From Holdemania massiliensis AP2 (GTDB lineage: Bacteria > Bacillota_I > Bacilli_A > Erysipelotrichales > Erysipelotrichaceae): DNA of 64,000 nt. Of this stretch, positions 33,869-41,842 are shown piece by piece. Made by a program: the position numbers and the translations under genes. Position 1 is the stretch's first letter; every line of letters starts with the position of its first letter. A model generated the notes under the pieces. That model ran no database searches. It worked only from the letters and a program-made list of their open reading frames with translations, and had not been told where the DNA came from. Where the stretch lies: NCBI RefSeq assembly GCF_000327285.1, contig NZ_HE998567.1, forward strand, positions 698,290 to 762,289, in the 5' to 3' direction.

Positions 33869-34063
33869 TTAATCCTGAATCAGGTACTTGATCCGCTTCA
33901 TGTCCGTTTTATCGACCAACGCCGGCTTTCTCAGCTGTACCTTCTGTTTATGTGTTTTGTTCGCTGCAAAGTGAGAGATATAAGCATGGCTTCTCTTCAG
34001 TTTTCCGCTGCCTGTTCTTTTAACACGCTTTGCCAGCGCCTTTTTTGTTTTCATCTTTGGCAT
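33869..34063 (-). CDS. rpmI: 50S ribosomal protein L35
   Basis: A 64-residue, very basic ribosomal protein starting [17 protein letters not shown]. The ATG at 34063 has GGAGG eight bases upstream; the frame is open to a TTG two codons earlier that has no ribosome site. It lies between infC and rplT. Confidence 0.96.
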   Translation of the reverse strand: MPKMKTKKALAKRVKRTGSGKLKRSHAYISHFAANKTHKQKVQLRKPALVDKTDMKRIKYLIQD

Positions 34064-34085
34064 AATCAAGTCCTCCTATACTTTT

Positions 34086-34613
34086 TTATTTCTTCTTCGG
34101 TGTCAGAACTACAGACATCGTATTGCCTTCCAAAGCCGGAGCCTTTTCCACAGAAGCAATATCTGACATCTGTTCGACGAAGCTATTCATAACCTTTTTG
34201 CCGACCTCCAGGCGCGTGATCAAACGGCCACGAAAGCGCATATCGATCTTGACCTTCATTCCATCCTCAACCCAGTTGCGGGCCTGACGAAGCTTCGTAT
34301 CAAAATCATGCGTATCGATAACCGGGGATAAACGCATGGGTTTTACCTCCGTAACATGCTGATTCCGTTTCGCCTCTTTCGCTTTTTTCTGAGATTCAAA
34401 ACGATATCGTCCGTAATCTAGGATCTTGCAGACCGGCGGATTTCCATTCGGAGCGACACACAGCAGATCCAGTTCATAATCGTAGGCTTTTTCCAGGGCT
34501 TCCCGGCGCATCATTACGCCTAACTGCTCACCTTTTGGGCCAATGACTAAGACTTCCTTGAAACGAATGTTTTCATTGACCAGATCATCGTTGGTCATGA
34601 CTTTCTTGCTAAT
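34086..34613 (-). CDS. infC: Translation initiation factor IF-3, AUU start
   Basis: About 175 residues. IF-3 binds the 30S subunit, checks the start codon and prevents early 50S joining. The N-terminal domain has VNENIRFKEVLVIGPKGEQLG, a linker, and the C-terminal domain ends with the conserved PKKK. The start is placed at ATT 34613: GGAGGTG (34620-34626) lies eight bases upstream. The only ATG in frame (34628) overlaps this ribosome site and has none of its own. A rare AUU start allows IF-3 to limit its own synthesis. A long leader with an attenuator precedes it. Confidence 0.93.
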   Translation of the reverse strand: MSKKVMTNDDLVNENIRFKEVLVIGPKGEQLGVMMRREALEKAYDYELDLLCVAPNGNPPVCKILDYGRYRFESQKKAKEAKRNQHVTEVKPMRLSPVIDTHDFDTKLRQARNWVEDGMKVKIDMRFRGRLITRLEVGKKVMNSFVEQMSDIASVEKAPALEGNTMSVVLTPKKK

Positions 34614-34763
34614 AAACGACACCTCCATACTGCAAAAAAGCAGGTACTCCTAGAATACCCGCTTCTACTTACACAGTTCTCTTTGTGTTTGCAGCGTCAA
34701 CCCAAGTCTGACAGACATCAGGTGAGAAGGGGCACTTCTACTTTCTACATACTTTTTCTTTGC
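34614..34763 (-). promoter_or_regulatory. Leader of infC-rpmI-rplT (L20-leader type)
   Basis: About 150 bases separate the predicted transcription start from the infC start codon. The leader includes GTGCCCCTTCTCACCTGATG near 34710-34732 and ends in a strong terminator hairpin. In Bacillus subtilis L20 binds the leader of the same operon and favours termination; the layout here is the same, although I could not run a covariance search. Confidence 0.75.
34634..34665 (-). terminator. Attenuator hairpin upstream of infC
   Basis: On the minus strand AAGCGGGTATT, loop CTAGG, AGTACCTGCTT (11 bp) then T4, only about 8 bases before the ribosome site of infC. This position makes it a regulatory, not an end-of-gene, terminator. 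Confidence 0.88.
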
Positions 34764-34769
34764 TTGTTT

Positions 34770-34798
34770 ACTTTACCACGGAACACGCTGCTTGTCAA
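34770..34798 (-). promoter_or_regulatory. Promoter of the infC operon
   Basis: On the minus strand TTGACA (34793-34798), 17 bases and TAAAGT (34770-34775). Confidence 0.85.
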
Positions 34799-34842
34799 AG
34801 GTTTTTTGATCAACATTTGTTTTGCCGCATGGGCTTCGAAAA

Positions 34843-35697
34843 TCAGCGTTCCATAAAGCGATGCAGGGCTTCCGCCTGGCGTCGCCCATCCTCAAGACCT
34901 TCGCAATACAAGGCGTGCAGTTCGCTGCGGTCTTTTTCCAGACGGCCAATCGTCACCGGCTGCTGCGGCTGGATCACAAACACCTTGCCCTGCTTGCGCA
35001 GATCCTCGATTTCATCCAGCGTTTTATTGTAGTGCAGATGGCGCGTTTCCATCAGCTCGATCAGCTTGGGATAACGGCGGTATTTCGCTTTGATCAGCGG
35101 CATCAGTTCATTCGGTCCTTTTCGATATCCGGCACATTGGGTCAGCACGATGACGTTCTTTTCACAGCCCAGGCGCATCGCTTCCTTCACTGGAATGGAA
35201 TCGCTGATTCCCCCATCCAGATATTCCTGACCGTTTACTTTCACAGTGCGCGAAAGCAGCGGCAGAGAGCTGGATGCCTGCAGCCAGACGATATCCTGAT
35301 GCAGATCTTCAATTAGGGGATATTCCGCTTCCCCGCTGGCCAGATTGGTGACCACCGCCCGAAACCAGCCGCGCCGCTGCGCATAGACTGCGTAATCATA
35401 GCGGTCCAGCTGATTGGGGATCGTATCATAAAGCATTTGCGCGCCGAAGAAATCACCGGTCTGCAGCCACGAACGAACGCTGCAGTAGCGCCAGTCATGA
35501 AGATAGCTGACATTGACGCGGTAAGCCCGGCCGCGCTGTTTCGACAAAAAGCTGGCGGCATGACAGCTGCCGGCAGAAACACCCAGCGTACCGTCAAAAT
35601 CCAAGCCGGCATCTAAAAACGCATCCAGCACTCCTGCCGTATATACGCCCCGCATGCCGCCGCCTTCCAGAACCAATCCAATTTTAGTTTCGCGCAT
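34843..35697 (-). CDS. Patatin-like phospholipase
   Basis: A 284-residue serine hydrolase. It has the oxyanion-hole loop EGGGMRGVYTAG near residues 11-22, the nucleophile GVSAGS near 39-44 and the catalytic Asp in DGGISDSIPV, forming the Ser-Asp dyad of patatins (RssA/YlbK-like). No signal peptide is seen, so it probably acts in the cytoplasm or at the membrane as an esterase or phospholipase. It follows the PPC-domain gene by three bases. Confidence 0.9.
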   Translation of the reverse strand: MRETKIGLVLEGGGMRGVYTAGVLDAFLDAGLDFDGTLGVSAGSCHAASFLSKQRGRAYRVNVSYLHDWRYCSVRSWLQTGDFFGAQMLYDTIPNQLDRYDYAVYAQRRGWFRAVVTNLASGEAEYPLIEDLHQDIVWLQASSSLPLLSRTVKVNGQEYLDGGISDSIPVKEAMRLGCEKNVIVLTQCAGYRKGPNELMPLIKAKYRRYPKLIELMETRHLHYNKTLDEIEDLRKQGKVFVIQPQQPVTIGRLEKDRSELHALYCEGLEDGRRQAEALHRFMER

Positions 35698-35700
35698 GCA

Positions 35701-36102
35701 CTATTCACCGATCCTTTCTGCCTTTAATTCATCGTATCCGGTTAATGGATCCGGACTGCGGGTCAGCCGCCACTCCTTTAAGTGCAGCAGCACAATTTCC
35801 GCAGTCGTATGAACGAGACAGCCGGACGTCAGATGTCCGCCGAAGGTCTGCAGGTTTTGATCACAGACGCTGATACGAACATGCATCCCCTGCTCGCTGA
35901 TCGTCCCGCTCAGCGAAACGATTTCGGCATCAACCTGTTTTTCATGTATCGTTTCGCCGTCCGCCATCCGAAACCGGACATGGCTTAAACATCCAGCACA
36001 GGCAACAATGGCCGCGGCCTGAATGTGATGCTGATTACAATAATCTTCGATGGTTTCTGCCAGATCCTGCCCCGGCAGAACTCTGAAACATTCTGTCTGC
36101 AT
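35701..36102 (-). CDS. PPC (DUF296) domain protein
   Basis: A 133-residue protein made only of the PPC/DUF296 domain: FRVLPGQDLAETIEDYC at the start, IVACAGCLSHVRFR, then ISEQGMHVRISVCD and GGHLTSGCLVHTTAEIVL with the conserved GGH. In plants this domain is found with AT-hook DNA-binding motifs, but bacterial single-domain versions have no settled role. It appears to be cotranscribed with the patatin gene. Confidence 0.85.
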   Translation of the reverse strand: MQTECFRVLPGQDLAETIEDYCNQHHIQAAAIVACAGCLSHVRFRMADGETIHEKQVDAEIVSLSGTISEQGMHVRISVCDQNLQTFGGHLTSGCLVHTTAEIVLLHLKEWRLTRSPDPLTGYDELKAERIGE

Positions 36103-36185
36103 AAATAAAATCCTCTTTTCTGCCGCAGGCGGAACCTCACTGCCTTCAGAGGACAGGCAGCGGCCAAAGCTCCGCTTTTCAAAAG

Positions 36186-36212
36186 AAAAAACCGGAATCC
36201 AATCCGGTTATT
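36186..36212 (-). terminator. Intrinsic terminator of the asp23-like gene
   Basis: On the minus strand AACCGGA, TTGGA-type loop, TCCGGTT then T5. Confidence 0.8.
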
Positions 36213-36214
36213 TG

Positions 36215-36544
36215 TTAAAAGAGAAAGCCCACAACTTTGACGTCAACCAGATTGCATTTCAGGCTGGTCATCTGCAGAATATTCTGATAAATCCGATCCT
36301 GCAGCGCTTCACAGACCGCGTTCACGTTGGCTCCGTATTTCACTTTGATTTCCGCCATCACGTTTAAACGGTTGTTTGCGATTTTGCATTGAATCGGTTT
36401 TTTCAGAGTTGTCGGTTCAATTGCGTAAGCCTGGTCGACATCGTCCACCGAGATCTGCGCAATCGTTTCAAATACGCCTTTGGATAAGGCAATCAGGCCT
36501 GTGCCTTCGTCTTTTTCTTTAATTTGAATATATTCCTGAGCCAA
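36215..36544 (-). CDS. Asp23/Gls24-family envelope stress response protein
   Basis: About 109 residues. The Asp23 pattern is present: GLIALSKGVFETIAQISVDDV at the start, a basic-hydrophobic middle and IKVKYGANVNAVCEALQDRIYQNI. It lacks the C-terminal tail of longer Asp23 proteins. A TTG at 36544 with AAGG eight bases upstream is the most likely start; a GTG at 36553 is possible. It has its own consensus promoter and lies next to spoIIIAH, a neighbour it also has in many spore formers. Confidence 0.82.
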   Translation of the reverse strand: MAQEYIQIKEKDEGTGLIALSKGVFETIAQISVDDVDQAYAIEPTTLKKPIQCKIANNRLNVMAEIKVKYGANVNAVCEALQDRIYQNILQMTSLKCNLVDVKVVGFLF

Positions 36545-36567
36545 TTCATTCACCTTCTTTTGTTCCT

Positions 36568-36596
36568 ATTATACCAGAGAAATCTGAAGTTGCCAA
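36568..36596 (-). promoter_or_regulatory. Promoter of the asp23-like gene
   Basis: On the minus strand TTGGCA (36591-36596), 17 bases and TATAAT (36568-36573), with an upstream TGG extension. Confidence 0.85.
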
Positions 36597-36631
36597 AGAA
36601 AATGAAACAGGGTTCCACATTTTAACAGCGG

Positions 36632-37105
36632 CTATTTGAACGTGACTTCCGGTACCCGCTCATCCTGCAGCTGATCGGCGGCGATCTTCATGATCTTCGA
36701 CGCGTTCTGAACGCCCGCCAAAGTTTTCGGACAGCCGATCCGAACGACTTCCGTTTCCAGCTCCGCCACGCAGCCGCTCATTCCCGCCTCGCTCAGCGCC
36801 GCGACGATCGCTTCTTCAGTCTTCTTGTTTTGTTCTACCTGTCCCGCCTGCTGCAGCGCGTTTTGTTTTTCTTCGGTGCTGGCCGAAGGCGAGGCGACAA
36901 TCGATTGGGAATTCTGGGCCTGGGCATTATGTTTGTCCTGCAGCTGCTGCTGCATGGTGGCCAGGGAATCCTGATCCTCGTTTTGTCCGGTTAAAAGCTG
37001 ATCGGGATTTAACTGTCCCTGATCGGCCGGCAGCGTTACATAGTAGATTGAAAGCATCAGAATCAATGTAAATAAAGTGAGAAATGCAAATGCCTGTTTA
37101 TTCAT
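36632..37105 (-). CDS. spoIIIAH: Stage III sporulation protein AH-like
   Basis: A 157-residue protein: one N-terminal membrane helix (FAFLTLFTLILMLSIYYVTLP), a Q/S-rich linker with coiled-coil character, and a C-terminal YscJ/FliF-type ring-building domain (EEAIVAALSEAGMSGCVAEL, then VRIGCPKTLAG). In B. subtilis SpoIIIAH in the mother cell binds SpoIIQ of the forespore to form a channel. The other spoIIIA genes are not in the window. A sigma-E-like promoter (37129-37157) lies upstream and AGGAGG precedes the ATG. Confidence 0.85.
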   Translation of the reverse strand: MNKQAFAFLTLFTLILMLSIYYVTLPADQGQLNPDQLLTGQNEDQDSLATMQQQLQDKHNAQAQNSQSIVASPSASTEEKQNALQQAGQVEQNKKTEEAIVAALSEAGMSGCVAELETEVVRIGCPKTLAGVQNASKIMKIAADQLQDERVPEVTFK

Positions 37106-37128
37106 ATCACGGCCTCCTGCTCACTTGT

Positions 37129-37157
37129 ACTGTATGCTGCAGGCAGCGGGGTTATGA
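37129..37157 (-). promoter_or_regulatory. Candidate sigma-E promoter of spoIIIAH
   Basis: The minus strand has CATACAGT (37129-37136), an exact match to the sigma-E -10 consensus CATACAnT, and TCATAAC (37151-37157) 14 bases upstream, close to the -35 consensus. Confidence 0.65.
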
Positions 37158-37169
37158 GTGATTTGAAAA

Positions 37170-38543
37170 TCAATAAAACAAGGCGCAGATCTTATGCTTC
37201 AAATGCGCAAGAATGTCTTTGCGCTGCAGCTGATATTCTTCCGCGCTGCCCAGCGCTTCGTCCAGATGATCGATCTCCTCATGGAACAGCTCCATGATCT
37301 GAAGCAGACGGTCTTCATGAATGATCTCGACCTTGCCGACCTCGACCATCGCCTCTCCGACGCTTCTTAGCAGATCATCGCGGATCGTCTGAGCGCTGAC
37401 ACTGTCAAGCGACGTAAACTTTTTCTCATACCAGAAACGGTTGACGATCAGCGATTTCAGCACCTCGACAAACATTGTAAAATCCTGAATGTTGTTGCCC
37501 GGCTGAATCGCAAACAGCATTACAAAGAAAACATGCCATTCAAAATCAATGTTGATGATGCTTTGCCAATACCGGCCCAAAACATCACAGAACGGATCGT
37601 AATGGACAAATTCCTTTTCCAGCGTGATCGGTTCGGTAAAGTCAAGATCGCTGATTTTCAGCAGGTTGAAATGTTCAAAATATTCGACCATTTTCTGCTG
37701 CGGCTGATCCGACTGAACAAAGTCCTTGATATAAATATACTGGCTGAGCACAGCGCTGCATTTTTTGAAATCGGTCGTAAAGCCGATCGACTCAATCATT
37801 TTAATCGCATACAGATCACTGATCGACTTGGCCATAAACATCTTGAAGCCGCGTTCGCTCATGCCGATGTCCTTGTCTTTATTCTGATTCAGAATCTGTG
37901 TATACACAATTTCCAGCTGATGATCAACGACATCCAGATTATCGCGGATTGAAGCCAAAATGTCTTTCATAAAGCTGTCAAACATCACATACTGCGTGTT
38001 CTTATAGACGACCTGATGTTCAATCTCGCTCCAGAAGGAATGCACCATGGATTTGATCTGCAGCTCAAAATTGACCTTGCGGCCGTTAAACAGATAATAG
38101 CCGTCGATCCGATAGATCGTAAAGCCGTTGCGCTGCAGCTGCGGCTGGGGCATTGCCAGATTCAGACAGAGATCAGGATAAAGCATACATTGAGCATACT
38201 CCTGGCCTTCGACAAAGCTGAAATGATGGCGAATCGCCTGATAGATTCGATTTTCATCGCTGATGAAGCGGCATTCTACGGTTAAGCCGATCAAATCAGG
38301 CAAAAAGTTCAGCACTTCCTCTCCTGTTGAAAACTGCAGGTAATATTTGTTGCGGATCATTTTTTCCTTGAGCGAGCCAATTGATTTAATCCGCGAACTG
38401 AACCCGACGACATAATCCATATAGTCTTCCAACAGATGTTCAAAGCAGCCTTTGATCGCTCCTTCGACATATTGATAAGACGGGTTGTTCAGTTCAAGCA
38501 GCTTGACCGAATCATCGATCAAATCAAACAGTTCAAGACGCAT
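37170..38543 (-). CDS. Divergent RelA/SpoT-domain protein
   Basis: A 457-residue protein. Residues about 45-185 follow the (p)ppGpp synthetase fold: SRIKSIGSLKEKM (R51, K53), LPDLIGLTVECRF (D83, G86), NGRKVNFELQIKSM (E160) and FWSEIEHQVVYKN. The usual G-R after D-x2-G is G-L-T, and the substrate-loop motif GYxSxH is replaced by NGFTIYR, so normal pyrophosphate transfer is doubtful. The last 270 residues are helical and unfamiliar; there is no TGS or ACT domain. It lies 14 bases after rsmF in the truB-ribF-rsmF operon, behind GGAGG. Confidence 0.75.
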   Translation of the reverse strand: MRLELFDLIDDSVKLLELNNPSYQYVEGAIKGCFEHLLEDYMDYVVGFSSRIKSIGSLKEKMIRNKYYLQFSTGEEVLNFLPDLIGLTVECRFISDENRIYQAIRHHFSFVEGQEYAQCMLYPDLCLNLAMPQPQLQRNGFTIYRIDGYYLFNGRKVNFELQIKSMVHSFWSEIEHQVVYKNTQYVMFDSFMKDILASIRDNLDVVDHQLEIVYTQILNQNKDKDIGMSERGFKMFMAKSISDLYAIKMIESIGFTTDFKKCSAVLSQYIYIKDFVQSDQPQQKMVEYFEHFNLLKISDLDFTEPITLEKEFVHYDPFCDVLGRYWQSIINIDFEWHVFFVMLFAIQPGNNIQDFTMFVEVLKSLIVNRFWYEKKFTSLDSVSAQTIRDDLLRSVGEAMVEVGKVEIIHEDRLLQIMELFHEEIDHLDEALGSAEEYQLQRKDILAHLKHKICALFY

Positions 38544-38557
38544 GGGATCAGCCTCCT

Positions 38558-39889
38558 TCAGCGTGTACGCAGTCCTTTGGGATATTTATTTTTAATCACG
38601 GTGCCGTCGCTTTTGCCAAACCCGACAGGATAGCCCTCATACATCAGGCAAAGATAACCGCGCGGGGCCGGGATCGGCAGCGGCTGTCCCTGCAAATAAC
38701 AGGCCAGCTCCTGTTCGTTTAGCGATATGGTTTTGGTCAAACGATCCTGAAGCAAAGCCGACAAATAGAAATGATGGTGCGGTTCCACCCGATTTTTGAC
38801 GATTTCCCCGGCCATAATTCCCTGCCGCAATACCGGGATTTTCTTCAGCTGAATAAATTCGTGCCGCATCAGAGACAGCCGGTTCTGTTCCAGATGAACA
38901 TGTAGATCCTTGTATGTTTTCAGCTGATCCTTAAGAAAGGCTTGGACTTCCGGCGACAACTGCACACTTTTGGCGGTTTGCAGCCGGGCTTGGGGCTGGG
39001 GTGAAATCTTGCGCAGCTTGGCGATGAAATGGCCTTCACCCTGATCCATTGGAAAAATTCGGCGTACCTTCGCACCGTCGACCCGACCTACCGATAACCC
39101 TGGCCGGCCGAATTCCACGCCGCAGTCCAGCAGCTCCATTTCCGGATGACGCCGCAGAAATTGATCGATAACCTGTTCATTTTCTTCTGGGGCATAGGTG
39201 CAGGTGGAATAGACAAGAACACCCTGTTCTTTCAGACATACCACGGCCGATTCTAAAATTTTCTGCTGGCGCAGGCTGCATGCCCGGACATGTTCAACAC
39301 TCCAGTCCGTCATCGCCTGATCTTCTTTCTTAAACATGCCTTCCCCGCTGCACGGAGCATCGACCAAGACTTTATCCATCAGGCCGCTTAACTGCGGGCA
39401 TAATTGTTCGGGGGAAGCGTGCGTAATCAGTGCTTCGCTGACGCCCAGCCGTTCCAGATTGCTCATCAGAACCCGTGCCCGTCCGCCGTCAATTTCATTG
39501 GCGATCAGAAAGCCCTCCTGTCCGATCCGGGCGGCAATCTGCGTGCTTTTTCCGCCCGGAGCAGCGCAGCAGTCCAGCACCCAATCCCCTGGCTGCGGAT
39601 CCAGAATCGTCACGGCCGAGGAAGCGGAAGGCTCCTGCATATAGAACAAGCCCTGACGATGATAGATATGGCTGCCCAAGCCGGTTAAAGCGGAGTCCAT
39701 CAGAAACCCTTCCGGGGCAAAGGGGGAAGGCCAGAGTCTGGCAAAACCGCGCTGTTGTAACGTCTGGGGATCAATCTTTAATAAATTAGCCCGCAGTCCG
39801 CGAAAAGGCGGCTGTTTCAATGTTTCAAGATAAGCTTCATAGTCATCCTTCAAAAGTATCTGCATCCGCTGCAGAAACGCCTCATTCAT
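38558..39889 (-). CDS. rsmF: rRNA (cytosine-C5-)-methyltransferase, RsmF/NOL1-NOP2-sun family
   Basis: A 443-residue SAM-dependent enzyme that forms m5C in rRNA. The catalytic domain has the SAM motif CCAAPGGKSTQIA near residues 108-120, the DAPCSGEGMFKK loop near 177-188 with one catalytic Cys and the second Cys in VYSTCTYAPEENE. The C-terminal half has the extra domain of the RsmF/YebU group (ending GYLCLMYEGYPVGFGKSDG). It overlaps ribF by eight bases. Confidence 0.92.
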   Translation of the reverse strand: MNEAFLQRMQILLKDDYEAYLETLKQPPFRGLRANLLKIDPQTLQQRGFARLWPSPFAPEGFLMDSALTGLGSHIYHRQGLFYMQEPSASSAVTILDPQPGDWVLDCCAAPGGKSTQIAARIGQEGFLIANEIDGGRARVLMSNLERLGVSEALITHASPEQLCPQLSGLMDKVLVDAPCSGEGMFKKEDQAMTDWSVEHVRACSLRQQKILESAVVCLKEQGVLVYSTCTYAPEENEQVIDQFLRRHPEMELLDCGVEFGRPGLSVGRVDGAKVRRIFPMDQGEGHFIAKLRKISPQPQARLQTAKSVQLSPEVQAFLKDQLKTYKDLHVHLEQNRLSLMRHEFIQLKKIPVLRQGIMAGEIVKNRVEPHHHFYLSALLQDRLTKTISLNEQELACYLQGQPLPIPAPRGYLCLMYEGYPVGFGKSDGTVIKNKYPKGLRTR

Positions 39890-40820
39890 GGCCTGACTCC
39901 TGAAAATAATCCCGTACGCTCTGACGGTCGCGGTGCAGCTGATCGATCAGCTCATTTAAAGACGCGAATTGTTGTTCCGCCCGCAGCCGCTTATAAAAGC
40001 GCAGCCGCATCGGCTGATCATAGAAATTCTGCGAGCAGTCTAAAAGATGAGCCTCCACAGACAGCTGGCGCACAGGATTGCACGTTGGGTTATGCCCGAT
40101 ATTGATCATCGCTTTCCAGCATTGTCCTTCCCACTGCGCTTCACCGGCATAGACCCCACCTAACGGCAGCAGGGTTTCTTCATCTGTGATCAAATTGGCC
40201 GTCGGAAAGCCCCACTGGCGGCCTTTTTGCCGGCCATGACCGACAACGCCGCGGATTTCATAGGGATAGCCCAACAATCTTCCAGCTTCGGCAACCTCGC
40301 CCTGCTGCAGGCAAAGGCTGATGCGGGAAGAGCTGATCTTATCGCCGTGATCGTTGACCGCTTCGATCACGATAACCTCAAACCGGCCGGCGGCATCCCT
40401 GCGCAGCGTTTCCACACTGCCGCTGCCGAATTTCCCATAATGAAAATCAAATCCGCAGATCAGCGCTTTCAGCGGGCAATGGGTGACGAGCATATCAATA
40501 AACGCTTTCGGCGGCAGCTCGGCCATGGCCTTGACGAAATCGAGGATGATCACGCGGTCAATCCCCATCCGTCCCGCCAGTTCAATCCGCTGCTCCATCG
40601 TCGTCAGATGCTGCACCTTGCTCATTTTTCCAATCGTGATCCAAGGATCCGGGGAAAAGGTAATCAGCGCGCTTTCGCAGCCTGCGGCTTTGGCGCGGCT
40701 GACCGTTTCATCAATCAGCGCCCGATGGCCGCGGTGCAGACCATCAAAATAGCCAATGCAGGCACAGACCGGTCCGTCAATAATCTGTTCACCCTGCGTT
40801 CTTATCGTATCTACTTTCAT
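39882..40820 (-). CDS. ribF: Bifunctional riboflavin kinase/FAD synthetase
   Basis: About 312 residues. It converts riboflavin to FMN and then FAD. The N-terminal nucleotidyltransferase has CACIGYFDGLHRGHRALI near residues 18-35 and ALICGFDFHYGKFGSG; the C-terminal kinase has GVVGHGRQKGRQWGFPTANL and YAGEAQW. ATG 40820 with AGGAG eight bases upstream is the start. It follows truB, the usual order in Firmicutes. Confidence 0.95.
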   Translation of the reverse strand: MKVDTIRTQGEQIIDGPVCACIGYFDGLHRGHRALIDETVSRAKAAGCESALITFSPDPWITIGKMSKVQHLTTMEQRIELAGRMGIDRVIILDFVKAMAELPPKAFIDMLVTHCPLKALICGFDFHYGKFGSGSVETLRRDAAGRFEVIVIEAVNDHGDKISSSRISLCLQQGEVAEAGRLLGYPYEIRGVVGHGRQKGRQWGFPTANLITDEETLLPLGGVYAGEAQWEGQCWKAMINIGHNPTCNPVRQLSVEAHLLDCSQNFYDQPMRLRFYKRLRAEQQFASLNELIDQLHRDRQSVRDYFQESGHE

Positions 40821-40831
40821 TCCTGCTTCTC

Positions 40832-41680
40832 CTACCATAAACCTCTCAGACAGCGGTAAATTCCGTCAGCCTGATGTTCCATCATCGCCAAGACCTGCTG
40901 GCCTTCAACCACGGCGACGATCGGTTCCGTACTGTTCAAGCGCAGCCGCTTGCCGTTTTTAATATCCGGGATCTGCGCCGGTTCTGCTTCCACCAACGGC
41001 CATTGACTGGCAATCCCCTCATAAATTGAAACGAGCTGAAATTGGCCTTGCTTTACTTCATCCAAGGTCTGACATTGCGCCAGGGTGTAGCCGCAGGCTG
41101 CCGTTCGCGTCAGACTGCTCATCGTGCCGACGGTCCCTAACTTTTCAGCGATATCCTCGCATAAGGTGCGGACATAAGTCCCATTGGAACAAACGACGCG
41201 GAAACGAATCGTCGGCACCGTCTGCAGCAGTTCCATTTCAGTAATTTCAATCGGCCGTTTCTCGCGTTTTACTTCAATCCCTTCACGGGCGTATTCATAC
41301 AGCTTTTTGCCGTCTTTTTTAATTGCGGATACCATTGGCGGCAGCTGCATGGATTTGCCTAAAAAACTATTTAAAACAGCTTCCAGCTGTGCTGAATCGA
41401 CCGTCGGCACCGCTGCTGCAGCGATTGGTTTACCCCAGATATCGCCGGTATCAGTCTTGGTGCCCAGCGTCAGCTCAGCGATGTATTCTTTTGTTTTTCC
41501 TGACAAATACGGCAGCGCCTTGCAGGCCCGGCCTAAAAGGACGACCAGCACGCCTGTCGCCTGCGGATCCAAGGTTCCTGTATGACCGACACTCTTGGTG
41601 CCGGCCGCTTTGCGGACATGATAAACAACGTCAAATGACGTCATTCCTGCCGGCTTATTAATTAAACAAATTCCGTCCAC
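40832..41680 (-). CDS. truB: tRNA pseudouridine-55 synthase TruB
   Basis: About 282 residues. It makes pseudouridine 55 in the T loop of tRNAs. The catalytic region VGHTGTLDPQATGVLVV with its Asp lies near residue 38. The start is GTG 41680 with GGAG seven bases upstream, giving the family start DGICLINKPAGMTS. Longer open codons extend into the promoter (41706-41734) and cannot be translated. It is the first gene of the truB-ribF-rsmF-relA-like operon. Confidence 0.94.
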   Translation of the reverse strand: MDGICLINKPAGMTSFDVVYHVRKAAGTKSVGHTGTLDPQATGVLVVLLGRACKALPYLSGKTKEYIAELTLGTKTDTGDIWGKPIAAAAVPTVDSAQLEAVLNSFLGKSMQLPPMVSAIKKDGKKLYEYAREGIEVKREKRPIEITEMELLQTVPTIRFRVVCSNGTYVRTLCEDIAEKLGTVGTMSSLTRTAACGYTLAQCQTLDEVKQGQFQLVSIYEGIASQWPLVEAEPAQIPDIKNGKRLRLNSTEPIVAVVEGQQVLAMMEHQADGIYRCLRGLW

Positions 41681-41705
41681 TGTATCACTCCAAACTCCAC
41701 GTTTC

Positions 41706-41734
41706 ATTATACCAAGGGTCTCTTCCGTTTGCAA
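41706..41734 (-). promoter_or_regulatory. Promoter of the truB operon
   Basis: On the minus strand TTGCAA (41729-41734), 17 bases and TATAAT (41706-41711), with TGG before the -10. The leader is only about 20 bases. Confidence 0.85.
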
Positions 41735-41798
41735 AGCCTATCGCGACATCCTCACCTATCTCCCATTAAAACTTCACCTGGGCTTCAAATAAAGCCTG

Positions 41799-41807
41799 TG
41801 CTATAAT
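41799..41807 (+). promoter_or_regulatory. Extended -10 promoter of the ttcA-like gene
   Basis: TGCTATAAT is a perfect extended -10, 35 bases before the ATG. No good -35 is seen. Confidence 0.55.
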
Positions 41808-41842
41808 AAAGCGGAAATGCAGAAAATGCAGGAGGATGGACT

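Noticed and set aside
34614-34628. infC start at the ATG 34628
   Set aside because: The GGAGGTG ribosome site overlaps this codon, so the AUU downstream must be used.
41681-41734. truB start upstream of GTG 41680
   Set aside because: These codons lie in the promoter (TTGCAA-17-TATAAT).
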